The position numbers were made by a program, and so were the translations under genes. This document shows, one piece after another, positions 1 through 5,576 of a DNA stretch of 6,168 nucleotides. The notes beneath the pieces were generated by a model. That model was given only the letters and a program-made list of their open reading frames with translations. It ran no database searches and was not told the DNA's origin. The DNA is from Campylobacteraceae bacterium (GTDB taxonomy: Bacteria > Campylobacterota > Campylobacteria > Campylobacterales > Sulfurovaceae), in contig JALWQQ010000107.1 in NCBI GenBank assembly GCA_027083075.1, positions 1 to 6,168 on the forward strand. Direction: 5' to 3'. How positions within the stretch are numbered: position 1 is the first letter of the stretch; each line of letters opens with the position of its first letter.

Positions 1-881
1 GCGGCATAGAGATTGAGATCGCCCGCATCAAAATCTCTGCCGATACTTAACGCAAAACCGAGATCGTGATAGCGTTCATCATCGGGCGCCTTGATCGGTA
101 ACGGATAGAGCGATGAGCCGTAGGGAGGATTGAGCGTAAAGTGCTGCGAGAGTATCGCGATGGGGCTGATGCGCCACTTACCCGCATACCAGTCAAGCTT
201 GAGCATCGGTACGGGCAGACGCAAATCTTCGATATCCACCATGCCGGGACGGCGGTTATCAAGCGGGTTGAGGATATCGGTGATACGAATCGTGTCGCTT
301 CTTCCCCAAACTACTACTTGGTTACCGAGTTTAAAATCCAAACGCTTGCTCAAACTGCCTTGCAAATAGGCATCATAGAGCCGCACTTCACTGCGAAACT
401 GCGCCTTCTCTTGCGCCGTATAGGGCTGATCGCGCAGATCATAGAGCGCATCGTAGTAGGCTTTGGCATTGATCTTAAACTTCCAGCCGTTTTCAAAGCG
501 GTGTTCATAGTCTAAAAAGAGGCTCTGCTTGAGCATACTCAAGCCATGATCTTTGCCCTTACCGCGATAGCTATAGGCCCATGTCTGCGTGAGCGCACCC
601 GTTAGCCCTTCGATGCCTAAAAAGGGTGTATCACTTTGTTCGGTCGCACTTGCGTTTGCCTCGTCATCAAAGTCGGCTTGCAAGTCATCGCCTGAACTAC
701 TCTCGCTTGCGCTCTCCTCATCAAAGCCTGCCAGTGCCGCATCGGTCTCATCAGTTGCCTGCTTACGCTTTTTGCCCTGCACCACTTGCGGCGTATCCTC
801 AAAGCCTGCCAACGCCTCATCCACACTCTCGGCATAGAGCAACGACACCACCGTCAAACTTAGAAAGAGCCACCGTTTCAT
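1..881 (-). CDS. DUF1302-family outer-membrane protein, N-terminal part (runs off the left edge)
   Basis: This reading frame is open to the left edge, so about 293 N-terminal residues of a protein that usually has 500 or more are visible. Residues 1-17 form a signal peptide (MKRWLFLSLTVVSLLYA, cleavage before ES). Residues 18-85 are a low-complexity acidic linker with a degenerate repeat: DEALAGFEDT at 21-30, DAALAGFDEE at 47-56, and a weaker LQADFDDEA at 67-75. From about residue 93 the sequence becomes barrel-like, with alternating aromatic strands. The stretch at 188-209 (QVVVWGRSDTIR, then ITDILNPLDN) matches the GxxVVxWGxSDxxRxxDxxNPxD signature that I know from DUF1302 proteins. The start ATG is preceded by GGAG with 7 nt spacing. 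It is the last visible gene of the exporter operon. DUF1302 proteins commonly sit beside RND/MMPL exporters and LolA-like or DUF1329 proteins, so a role as outer-membrane receiver or outlet for the exported cargo is inferred. The family call is firm; the function is not. Confidence 0.85.
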   Translation of the reverse strand, partial: MKRWLFLSLTVVSLLYAESVDEALAGFEDTPQVVQGKKRKQATDETDAALAGFDEESASESSSGDDLQADFDDEANASATEQSDTPFLGIEGLTGALTQTWAYSYRGKGKDHGLSMLKQSLFLDYEHRFENGWKFKINAKAYYDALYDLRDQPYTAQEKAQFRSEVRLYDAYLQGSLSKRLDFKLGNQVVVWGRSDTIRITDILNPLDNRRPGMVDIEDLRLPVPMLKLDWYAGKWRISPIAILSQHFTLNPPYGSSLYPLPIKAPDDERYHDLGFALSIGRDFDAGDLNLYA

Positions 882-905
882 CTTTTTGCTCCGTTGTCCG
901 CTTCC

Positions 906-963
906 GGGGTCAGTCCCACGGACGATTCATTGCAACGCAACAAATCATCTGAGGACAGACCCC
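906..963 (-). repeat. Diverged REP-like hairpin element (R1)
   Basis: Read on the minus strand, the element is an outer arm GGGGTCTGTCC, a 13-bp stem (949-937 with 933-921, loop GTT at 936-934) and a closing arm GGGACTGACCCC. The stem holds three wobble positions that pair as G-U only in minus-strand RNA and would be A-C mismatches in plus-strand RNA. The design equals that of the elements at 1013-1118 and 1989-2090 (same arms, same central T-T mismatch, same extra G in the closing arm), but the stem sequence differs completely. It lies about 13 nt upstream of the ribosome-binding site of the DUF1302 gene, inside the operon transcript. Confidence 0.75.
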
Positions 964-971
964 TATATCTC

Positions 972-985
972 GGGGCTAAAGCCCC
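972..985. repeat. Short GC-rich hairpin GGGGC-TTTA-GCCCC (H1)
   Basis: GGGGCTAAAGCCCC is a perfect inverted repeat with 5-bp arms and a TAAA (minus strand TTTA) loop. It is joined by TACTCCAAAATTC and a pyrimidine-rich linker to the next element at 1013. The loop and its closing pairs (GC-TTTA-GC on the minus strand) are the same as in the larger hairpins nearby. A second copy is at 1949-1960. There is no T-tract after the stem on either strand, so a classical intrinsic terminator is not supported. Confidence 0.75.
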
Positions 986-1056
986 TACTCCAAAATTCCT
1001 TATTCCTTCTTTGGGTCAGACCCGCAACGACAACGCTAAAGCATTGTCATTGAGGT
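973..1056. repeat. 84-bp direct repeat, left copy
   Basis: Positions 973-1056 match 1949-2032 base for base except for two substitutions in the linker (cctta versus cttca near 1001 and 1977). The unit consists of the short GC hairpin, the linker and a full GGGTCAGACCC-type hairpin core. The two copies lie in the same orientation, 976 bp apart, and flank the LolA-like gene. Recombination between them would remove exactly that gene together with one copy of the repeat. Confidence 0.9.
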
Positions 1057-1118
1057 TGTTTCAATGGGGTCAGACCCGCAACGACAACGCTAAAGCATTG
1101 TCATTGAGGTCAGACCCC
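1013..1118 (-). repeat. Tandem pair of REP-like hairpin elements (R2a, R2b)
   Basis: Two copies stand in direct tandem with a 54-bp period. The identical 28-bp cores are 1025-1052 and 1079-1106, each with 12-bp arms around a TAAA loop. In minus-strand RNA all 12 pairs form, two of them G-U; in plus-strand RNA the same positions are A-C mismatches. The right copy (1066-1118) also has both outer arms, GGGGTCTGACC and GGGTCTGACCCC, which extend the stem to about 50 nt with a T-T mismatch and one extra G. The left copy has lost one arm, replaced by TTGTTTCAATG. Base 1118 is also the last base of the stop codon of the LolA-like gene. The pair fills most of the gap before the DUF1302 gene. Confidence 0.85.
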
Positions 1119-1912
1119 TAAATCCCTTTTTCCAATCTGCGTGTGGTAAAGAGATCGTCACTTAGCGGCGTATTGACCTTGATATGGCTAAACTTCAAGA
1201 TCGTCTTGTGCAGCGTCTGCTTGCCCTTTTTGGTCGTCATTGTCATCACGTCAGGCACCCAGATACCGTTTTGTACGTGCATTTTGGGGATATCCAAATA
1301 TTTCTTTTTACCATTTTTCATAAAGTTGATCGCCCGTACCGTCACATAGTTATCTTTGCGTACAATGGCAATCGTTTTGGTGTAACCTGATTCTTTGATC
1401 ACTTTGCCGTTGCGCGGTGTTGCCTCGATAACCCACGCCTCTTTGCCACGCACCTTGATCTCTTTGAGCAACTTAAAGTCATAATCCTCCAAGTCACGAT
1501 CGGTCATATCAAAATAGCTAAAATCCGAGCCCATAAAGCTGCCGCTCTTATCGGCTGTCGGGATACGCTTGACCTTTTTGAGTGCGGGCAGATAGAGCCA
1601 CTGATCGTCATCTTTGTTCGGATCGTCGTAGTCGTAGGTCAAAAAGGCGGTATTTTTAACATCGGCGGGCGATTTGAAAAAGAGGATGCGATGCTCATCA
1701 GCACCAAAATCTTTGCTAAAAGAGTTGAGTACACGCACACGCTTGTTGCCGTGCTTGTCGATAAGGATCATCTGCATATCTTGCGCAAGCGTCTTGCCGT
1801 CATCTCGCGCATCGACCTTTTGCATAATCGCACGCGCTTTTGCATCGTCTGCATACGCCGCTGCACCCATCAGCGCTACTGCCGTTAGTGTCATCACTAT
1901 TGTTTTTTTCAT
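1118..1912 (-). CDS. Periplasmic LolA-like protein (outer membrane lipoprotein-sorting protein family)
   Basis: The 264-residue protein begins with a signal peptide (MKKTIVMTLTAVALMGAAAYA, cleavage before DDAKA, residue 22). It has no lipobox cysteine, so a soluble periplasmic protein is expected. The body is beta-rich. At about 100-135 it carries the stretch DDQWLYLPALKKVKRI followed by KSGSFMGSDFSYFDM, which is the hallmark I know for the COG2834/LolA-like group that accompanies RND exporters. Length is normal for that group (about 240-270). AAAGGAG lies 6 nt before the ATG, which settles the start. It follows the RND gene in the same direction after a 185-bp repeat-filled gap. Its likely job is to carry a lipid or lipid-linked cargo between pump and outer-membrane partner. 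The last codons, GGG ATT TAG, coincide with the edge of a repeat element, so the C-terminal residues Gly-Ile may be repeat-derived. Confidence 0.88.
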   Translation of the reverse strand: MKKTIVMTLTAVALMGAAAYADDAKARAIMQKVDARDDGKTLAQDMQMILIDKHGNKRVRVLNSFSKDFGADEHRILFFKSPADVKNTAFLTYDYDDPNKDDDQWLYLPALKKVKRIPTADKSGSFMGSDFSYFDMTDRDLEDYDFKLLKEIKVRGKEAWVIEATPRNGKVIKESGYTKTIAIVRKDNYVTVRAINFMKNGKKKYLDIPKMHVQNGIWVPDVMTMTTKKGKQTLHKTILKFSHIKVNTPLSDDLFTTRRLEKGI

Positions 1913-1948
1913 CGCTTGCTCCTTTGCTTGGTTTGCATTTGGTTTACA

Positions 1949-1960
1949 GGGCTAAAGCCC
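1949..1960. repeat. Short GC-rich hairpin (H2), second copy
   Basis: GGGCTAAAGCCC is the second copy of the hairpin at 972-985, with the outermost G-C pair lost because an A replaces the first G. It starts 36 nt upstream of the LolA-like start codon in the operon transcript, just beyond that gene's ribosome-binding site, so it forms part of that gene's leader. Confidence 0.7.
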
Positions 1961-2032
1961 CTACTCCAAAATTCTTCATTCCTTCTTTGGGTCAGACCCG
2001 CAACGACAACGCTAAAGCATTGTCATTGAGGT
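1949..2032. repeat. 84-bp direct repeat, right copy
   Basis: This is the partner of 973-1056, with two mismatches in 84 positions. It ends where the left copy diverges: 2033 continues with CAGACCCC, whereas 1057 continues with TGTTTCAATG. The right copy therefore keeps a complete outer arm and may be closer to the ancestral form. Confidence 0.9.
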
Positions 2033-2098
2033 CAGACCCCTATATCCCCGCAACGACAACGCTAAAGCATTGTCATTGAGGTCAGACCCCTATATCCC
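1989..2098 (-). repeat. Tandem pair of REP-like hairpin elements (R3a, R3b)
   Basis: The first copy (1989-2040) has both outer arms. The second (2050-2098) has the core and one arm only. Cores at 2001-2028 and 2051-2078 are identical to each other and to the two cores near 1025 and 1079. The tandem period is 50 bp, and 2000-2049 equals 2050-2099 except for the last base. As in the other cluster, the stem is fully paired only in minus-strand RNA. The second copy runs into the stop codon of the RND gene, sharing its final G at 2098. The cluster fills the gap between the RND and LolA-like genes. Confidence 0.85.
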
Positions 2099-4506
2099 TA
2101 TTTGATCCACCCGCGTTTGGCGGCGACGATCATCAATGCCGGCGCCATCAATAGATCCGCCAAGAGCGCAAAAATGATTACCGTCCCGGTCAAAAAGCCG
2201 AAGTTTTGCACCGAAATCATCTGCGCTTGCGTATAGGCATAAAAGCCGAGCGAGAGCACGATCGAGGTGATCACCATCGCCTTGCCGGTCGTAAAGAAGG
2301 TGCGGCGAATCGCCTCGGTGCTATCGCCCGTACGTCGGTAGTATCGCATAAAATTGTGCATAAAATGTATCGTATCGTCCACCGCCAAGCCGATCGCGAT
2401 GCTCCCGATAAGCAGTGTAAACATATCAAGCGGGATATGAAACGCTACCATCAGCAGCAAGCCCGCGATGATCGGCACAAGGTTGGGGATCATGCTCAGC
2501 AGGCCGATGCGCACCGAACGCAAGATCAGTATCATCATGAGTGCGATCAACGCAAAGGCGATAAAGTAGCTCTTGACCGCTGAGCGAATCGCCTGCACGA
2601 AGGTAGTCACCATCAGCGGGATCACTCCGGTCTCGGTTACCTTGGCATCGGGAAAGAGGCGCTCGGCTTCGCTTTTGGCAAAGTGTAGCAACGGGGGTGC
2701 TTTCATCGAGTCGATCCAAGGCACCTTCACGGTCATGCGCACCTTTGAAAAGCGCGTATCGACCACATCCTCCAGATCGTCGCTGCCCGAGTTTTCAAAG
2801 AGCAGCAACTCTTGGGCAAGCAGATCTTTTTGCTTGGGGATCGTATAGTAGCGCTCATCGTTGCTATGCAAGGCGCGGTTGGTCTCCTTGACGATCTGAT
2901 TGAGTGAGATCACCTTACCGACAAAGTTATAGCGATCTTTGTAGGCTTCGAGTCGCTGCGCCAGCTGCTCCAAACGCGCCATACGATCGGGGTCTTTCCA
3001 GCCATCCTCTTGTTGCGTGTCGATCACCAACTCAAACGAGAGAGAGCCTTTCATCTTGTGATCGATCGTCTCGGTCGCGACGCGCACCGGCTTGTCTGGC
3101 TTGAACCAGTGTAGCGGGAAATGCGAAAGCTCTATCGTCGAAGCGGCAACCAGCGCGGCGATCACCACCACACCGCTTACTACTAAGATCGTCTTATAGT
3201 GTTGGGCAGGGATCGCCGCCAGACGCCCCATCAACGCATCGAGTTTGCCGGGGGCTTTGTTGGTTTTGGGTTTGAGCTTGGTGACGCTTAGCAGTGCGGG
3301 CAAGAGCGTGAGCGTCAACAACAGCGAGACCATCACCCCAAAAGAGGCGAAAAAGCCCAGATCGGAGATGGGTGCCACTTCACTGCCGGCAAAAGAGCCG
3401 ATGCCGATCGCTGTCGTGATCGAGGTCATCGCGATCGCCAAGCCCGAGTGCCCTAACGTATGCGCGATCGCCTCCTTTTTATCGGCTGTTTCGTTGAAGC
3501 GATCAAAAAAGATCGAAAGCACATGCACCGTCGCCCCCACACTCACCGCCAAGAGCAGCGAGGGGACGATCTGCGTCGGCAGCTTAAAGGGTGTGCCTAC
3601 CCATGCCATCAAACCGACTGTCGAAAGCAGCGCCAACGCCACCACTAAAATCGGATAGACAACCGCCGAGATGCGACGAAACATCAGATAGAGGAAGATC
3701 ACGATGATCAACAACGTCACACGCGTAAACTTTTGCATATCGCTTTGCATCTGCGTCTTGAGCGCATCAAGCACCACCGGTGAACCTGCGACGTAGATCT
3801 TTAATCCTTTGTTGCGGTACTTTTGGACGATCTCAAAGAGCTTGTGTACGATTTGGGCATTTTCTTGATCGGTCAAAAATTTGCGCGGCTGTTGTGTGGC
3901 GCCTTGCACCTGCCCATCATCGTCGCCGAAGCCTTCGGAAAGCTCCTCGTCTACACTTCTACTCTGCTCTCCTTCGTGCGAAAAGGCATCGGTTTCGATC
4001 ATGATCACCGTCATTTTGCCATCTTCGCTAATGAGAAGGTTTCTATACAGATGCGACGCCATCGCGCGCTGTTTGATCTTCTCGACTTCCGCCTGTGTCG
4101 TCGGAAAGGGCTCCAACAGATCGTCGGTCAGCAGCTGATCGCCCTTGCCACGGGTATTGCGCACATTATAGAGCGAAGTGACCTCATCGAGGTAAGGCAA
4201 ACTGTTCTCAAGATCTTCATGCAACGCTTTGAGTGTTTGGAGAAACTCGAGTGTAAAGATCTTGTCGCTTTCGATCGCCACGGCGATGCGCTCGTCACGC
4301 CCGAACTGTTCGCGAAACTTATTATAACTGAGCAAAATCGGATCGTCGTCGTGAAAAAATCCCTCGTTAGAGGTATCGAACTTGATCTGCGGCACATGGA
4401 CGATAAAGATCGCCACAAAGAGCAGTGATGCCAGTATCGTCAGCCACGGATGTGTGGCGATCCACGCGCCCATGCGCGCCATACGTTTTTCCATCGTTTC
4501 GTACAT
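2098..4506 (-). CDS. RND superfamily exporter of the MMPL type
   Basis: The 802-residue inner-membrane protein has the duplicated RND layout. TM1 is at about 22-38 and is followed by a periplasmic domain to about 260. TM2-6 lie at about 263-408, TM7 at about 439-457, then a second periplasmic domain to about 650, and TM8-12 to about 795. The second half carries the proton-relay motif GLAVDD in TM10 (Asp710, Asp711), followed by TIHFMHNF. The matching site of the first half reads SVGATVH (322-328) and has no acidic residue. An acidic insert at 184-206 (DEELSEGFGDDDG) sits in the first periplasmic domain. The start ATG directly abuts the TAG of the tetR-like gene, and AAGGAG (4521-4516) lies 9 nt before it, inside that gene; an in-frame ATG four codons later is too far from this site. 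The gene order with LolA-like and DUF1302 genes suggests export of a lipid or other hydrophobic compound. The substrate is unknown. Confidence 0.92.
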   Translation of the reverse strand: MYETMEKRMARMGAWIATHPWLTILASLLFVAIFIVHVPQIKFDTSNEGFFHDDDPILLSYNKFREQFGRDERIAVAIESDKIFTLEFLQTLKALHEDLENSLPYLDEVTSLYNVRNTRGKGDQLLTDDLLEPFPTTQAEVEKIKQRAMASHLYRNLLISEDGKMTVIMIETDAFSHEGEQSRSVDEELSEGFGDDDGQVQGATQQPRKFLTDQENAQIVHKLFEIVQKYRNKGLKIYVAGSPVVLDALKTQMQSDMQKFTRVTLLIIVIFLYLMFRRISAVVYPILVVALALLSTVGLMAWVGTPFKLPTQIVPSLLLAVSVGATVHVLSIFFDRFNETADKKEAIAHTLGHSGLAIAMTSITTAIGIGSFAGSEVAPISDLGFFASFGVMVSLLLTLTLLPALLSVTKLKPKTNKAPGKLDALMGRLAAIPAQHYKTILVVSGVVVIAALVAASTIELSHFPLHWFKPDKPVRVATETIDHKMKGSLSFELVIDTQQEDGWKDPDRMARLEQLAQRLEAYKDRYNFVGKVISLNQIVKETNRALHSNDERYYTIPKQKDLLAQELLLFENSGSDDLEDVVDTRFSKVRMTVKVPWIDSMKAPPLLHFAKSEAERLFPDAKVTETGVIPLMVTTFVQAIRSAVKSYFIAFALIALMMILILRSVRIGLLSMIPNLVPIIAGLLLMVAFHIPLDMFTLLIGSIAIGLAVDDTIHFMHNFMRYYRRTGDSTEAIRRTFFTTGKAMVITSIVLSLGFYAYTQAQMISVQNFGFLTGTVIIFALLADLLMAPALMIVAAKRGWIK

Positions 4507-5106
4507 CTATCGGTTCTCCTTTTCAACAAGATCGAAGATATGATCGACAAAGGCGTTGAGATCCTCTTTGAGTGCAATGACACCATCGGTTGCCAAAGAG
4601 GCGACAAACATCCCCTCGCCCATCGTATACATCCCTTTGATCAGCTCTTTGGCGACAGGAAGCAATTCACCTTTGGCGATCCCCTCATCGATGATCTGCT
4701 CTACCCAACGGTAGTAGAACCGAAAACACTCGGTTTGAAAATCGATCATCGCTTGCTTGGGGGCAAGTAGCGCATAGGCGATAAATTTGCGATAGAGTAC
4801 GCGCAAATCAGAAGCCTCCTCCTCATAAAAGAAGCTATAAAAGAGTTTGATCTTCTCTCTCGTACTGTGTGCTTCGGCAAGTTTTGCCTCCTTGCGTGCG
4901 TTGTGCGCCTGCATCAAGAGATTGACCAACTCGAAAACAAGCTCCTCTTTATCCTTGAAATACTCGTAAAAGGTGCCTTTGCCGATGCCCGCCGTTTGGG
5001 CGATCTCGGCGATCGTAATCTCTTGGATACTCTTTTGTACCAAGAGATCTTTGCACGCCAGCGCAATCTCTTTGCGCTTTTGCTCCTTGTCGACCACTAT
5101 CGGCAT
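4507..5106 (-). CDS. TetR/AcrR-family transcriptional repressor
   Basis: The 199-residue protein has the usual TetR length. The N-terminal helix-turn-helix spans about 29-52, with the family pattern ITIAEIAQTAGIGKGTFYEYF followed by KDKEEL. The rest is an all-helical ligand-binding and dimerisation domain without a recognisable ligand signature. AAGGAG lies 6 nt before the ATG. It is the first gene of the exporter operon, and a perfect 17-bp palindrome overlaps the likely transcription start upstream, so autorepression plus control of the pump is the natural reading. Its stop codon touches the start of the RND gene, implying coupled translation. The inducer is unknown; it may be the exported compound or a membrane-active agent. 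Confidence 0.92.
   Translation of the reverse strand: MPIVVDKEQKRKEIALACKDLLVQKSIQEITIAEIAQTAGIGKGTFYEYFKDKEELVFELVNLLMQAHNARKEAKLAEAHSTREKIKLFYSFFYEEEASDLRVLYRKFIAYALLAPKQAMIDFQTECFRFYYRWVEQIIDEGIAKGELLPVAKELIKGMYTMGEGMFVASLATDGVIALKEDLNAFVDHIFDLVEKENR
4516..4521 (-). promoter_or_regulatory. Ribosome-binding site of the RND gene inside the tetR-like gene
   Basis: AAGGAG on the minus strand lies 9 nt before the RND ATG and entirely within the last codons of the repressor gene. Together with the TAG-ATG junction it indicates re-initiation or coupled translation. It also supports the first ATG over the later in-frame ATGs of the RND protein. Confidence 0.7.
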
Positions 5107-5164
5107 TGCCTACTCCTTGATACCACTCTCCGATAACCGTTCTCCGCTATCTGTTATCTGAATA

Positions 5165-5181
5165 TGACCGACCGTCGGTCA
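5165..5181. promoter_or_regulatory. Palindromic operator, probable TetR-family binding site
   Basis: TGACCGAC-C-GTCGGTCA is a perfect inverted repeat with 8-bp arms and a 1-bp centre. It starts 7 bp downstream of the -10 hexamer of the minus-strand promoter and so covers roughly +1 to +18, the classical position for blocking initiation. GACCGAC/GTCGGTC half-sites are typical of operators of TetR-type regulators of RND pumps. The assignment to the adjacent repressor is an inference from position and symmetry. Confidence 0.85.
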
Positions 5182-5188
5182 ATAAAAA

Positions 5189-5217
5189 ATTGTAGCGGGT
5201 TTTATCTCATCTGTCAA
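5189..5217 (-). promoter_or_regulatory. Sigma-70 promoter of the repressor-exporter operon
   Basis: On the minus strand, TTGACA (5217-5212) and TACAAT (5194-5189) are separated by exactly 17 nt. This is a full -35 consensus and a 5-of-6 -10 consensus. Transcription would start near 5182, directly at the palindromic operator, leaving a leader of about 75 nt before the repressor ATG. No other equally good promoter was seen in front of the downstream genes. Confidence 0.85.
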
Positions 5218-5225
5218 GCGTGTAT

Positions 5226-5250
5226 ATATATTGCATTTTATCCAATATAT
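5226..5250. promoter_or_regulatory. AT-rich inverted repeat, candidate antitoxin operator
   Basis: ATATATTG (5226-5233), 9 nt, then CAATATAT (5243-5250) form a perfect inverted repeat. The right half also belongs to the complete 10-bp palindrome CAATATATTG (5243-5252). It lies over the -35 and spacer of the plus-strand promoter, where a type II antitoxin or antitoxin-toxin complex would be expected to bind. The AT-rich context makes chance symmetry possible. Confidence 0.45.
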
Positions 5251-5259
5251 TGTTATACT
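5231..5259 (+). promoter_or_regulatory. Extended -10 promoter of the toxin-antitoxin pair
   Basis: TATACT (5254-5259) is preceded by TG and one base (TGT), the extended -10 motif. A weak -35 TTGCAT (5231-5236) stands 17 nt upstream. Transcription would start near 5266, about 20 nt before the antitoxin ATG. Its -35 lies only 13 bp from the -35 of the divergent exporter promoter, so the two promoters stand back to back. Confidence 0.65.
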
Positions 5260-5285
5260 AACTAAAAAAACAAGAAGGAAGTCTC

Positions 5286-5576
5286 ATGACAACCGTTAGG
5301 TTAGGCATCAGCGATCTTGTGCGCAATCCCAAGCAGCTTCAAGACTACGATTTTGTTGAGATAGAGGACAAAAAGACGCATCGCATACGGGGCGTGTATC
5401 TCTCCGAGGCGATGGCAAAGGAGTTTAGACACTACCTCGAAGAGAAGAGACAAGAAAAGATAGACAAAAAACTCGAAGCCTTCAAAAGCGTCGTCGCACG
5501 AGCACGCGAAAGTGACAACGGCTTTAACAAAGAGGATCCCAAAGTGCTGCAAAAAATCAAGGGGATGGCGAAGTGA
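5286..5576 (+). CDS. Putative antitoxin of a PIN-domain toxin, Phd/YefM-like N-terminus possible
   Basis: The 96-residue protein is highly charged. I do not recognise it with certainty. The N-terminal part (TVRLGISDLVRNPKQLQDYD, then FVEIEDKKTHRIRGVYLSEAMAKEF) has the order short helix, two strands, helix seen in Phd/YefM-type antitoxins, including a strand-turn-strand followed by a YLS-type turn into a helix. Residues 45-70 are a lysine/glutamate-rich helix. The tail (71-96) is probably flexible and may be the toxin-neutralising part. AAGGA lies 6 nt before the ATG. Its stop overlaps the start of the PIN-domain gene by 4 nt, and this arrangement is the main reason for the antitoxin call. Confidence 0.6.
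   Translation: MTTVRLGISDLVRNPKQLQDYDFVEIEDKKTHRIRGVYLSEAMAKEFRHYLEEKRQEKIDKKLEAFKSVVARARESDNGFNKEDPKVLQKIKGMAK

Noticed and set aside
141..515. 124-residue plus-strand open frame opposite the DUF1302 gene
   Set aside because: It is antisense to a recognisable outer-membrane protein gene and shows no family features or translation signal.
972..985. GC-rich hairpin as an intrinsic terminator
   Set aside because: No T-tract follows the stem on either strand, and termination here would cut the DUF1302 gene off from the only promoter seen.
906..1118. Terminal inverted repeats of an insertion sequence or MITE
   Set aside because: The arms do invert around each core, but no target-site duplication or transposase can be seen, and the tandem arrangement fits REP/BIME elements better.
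894..1121. Plus-strand open frame across the repeats
   Set aside because: It is made almost entirely of the repeat units, has a repetitive product and no ribosome-binding site; it is a by-product of the repeats.
1013..2098. Regular direct repeats resembling a CRISPR array
   Set aside because: Copies are in tandem pairs with 50- and 54-bp periods, most of each period is repeat itself, there are no unique spacers of constant length, and a full gene lies between the clusters.
3823..4428. 201-residue plus-strand open frame opposite the RND gene
   Set aside because: It lies wholly antisense to a clearly conserved exporter gene, its composition is typical of an antisense shadow, and no ribosome-binding site precedes it.
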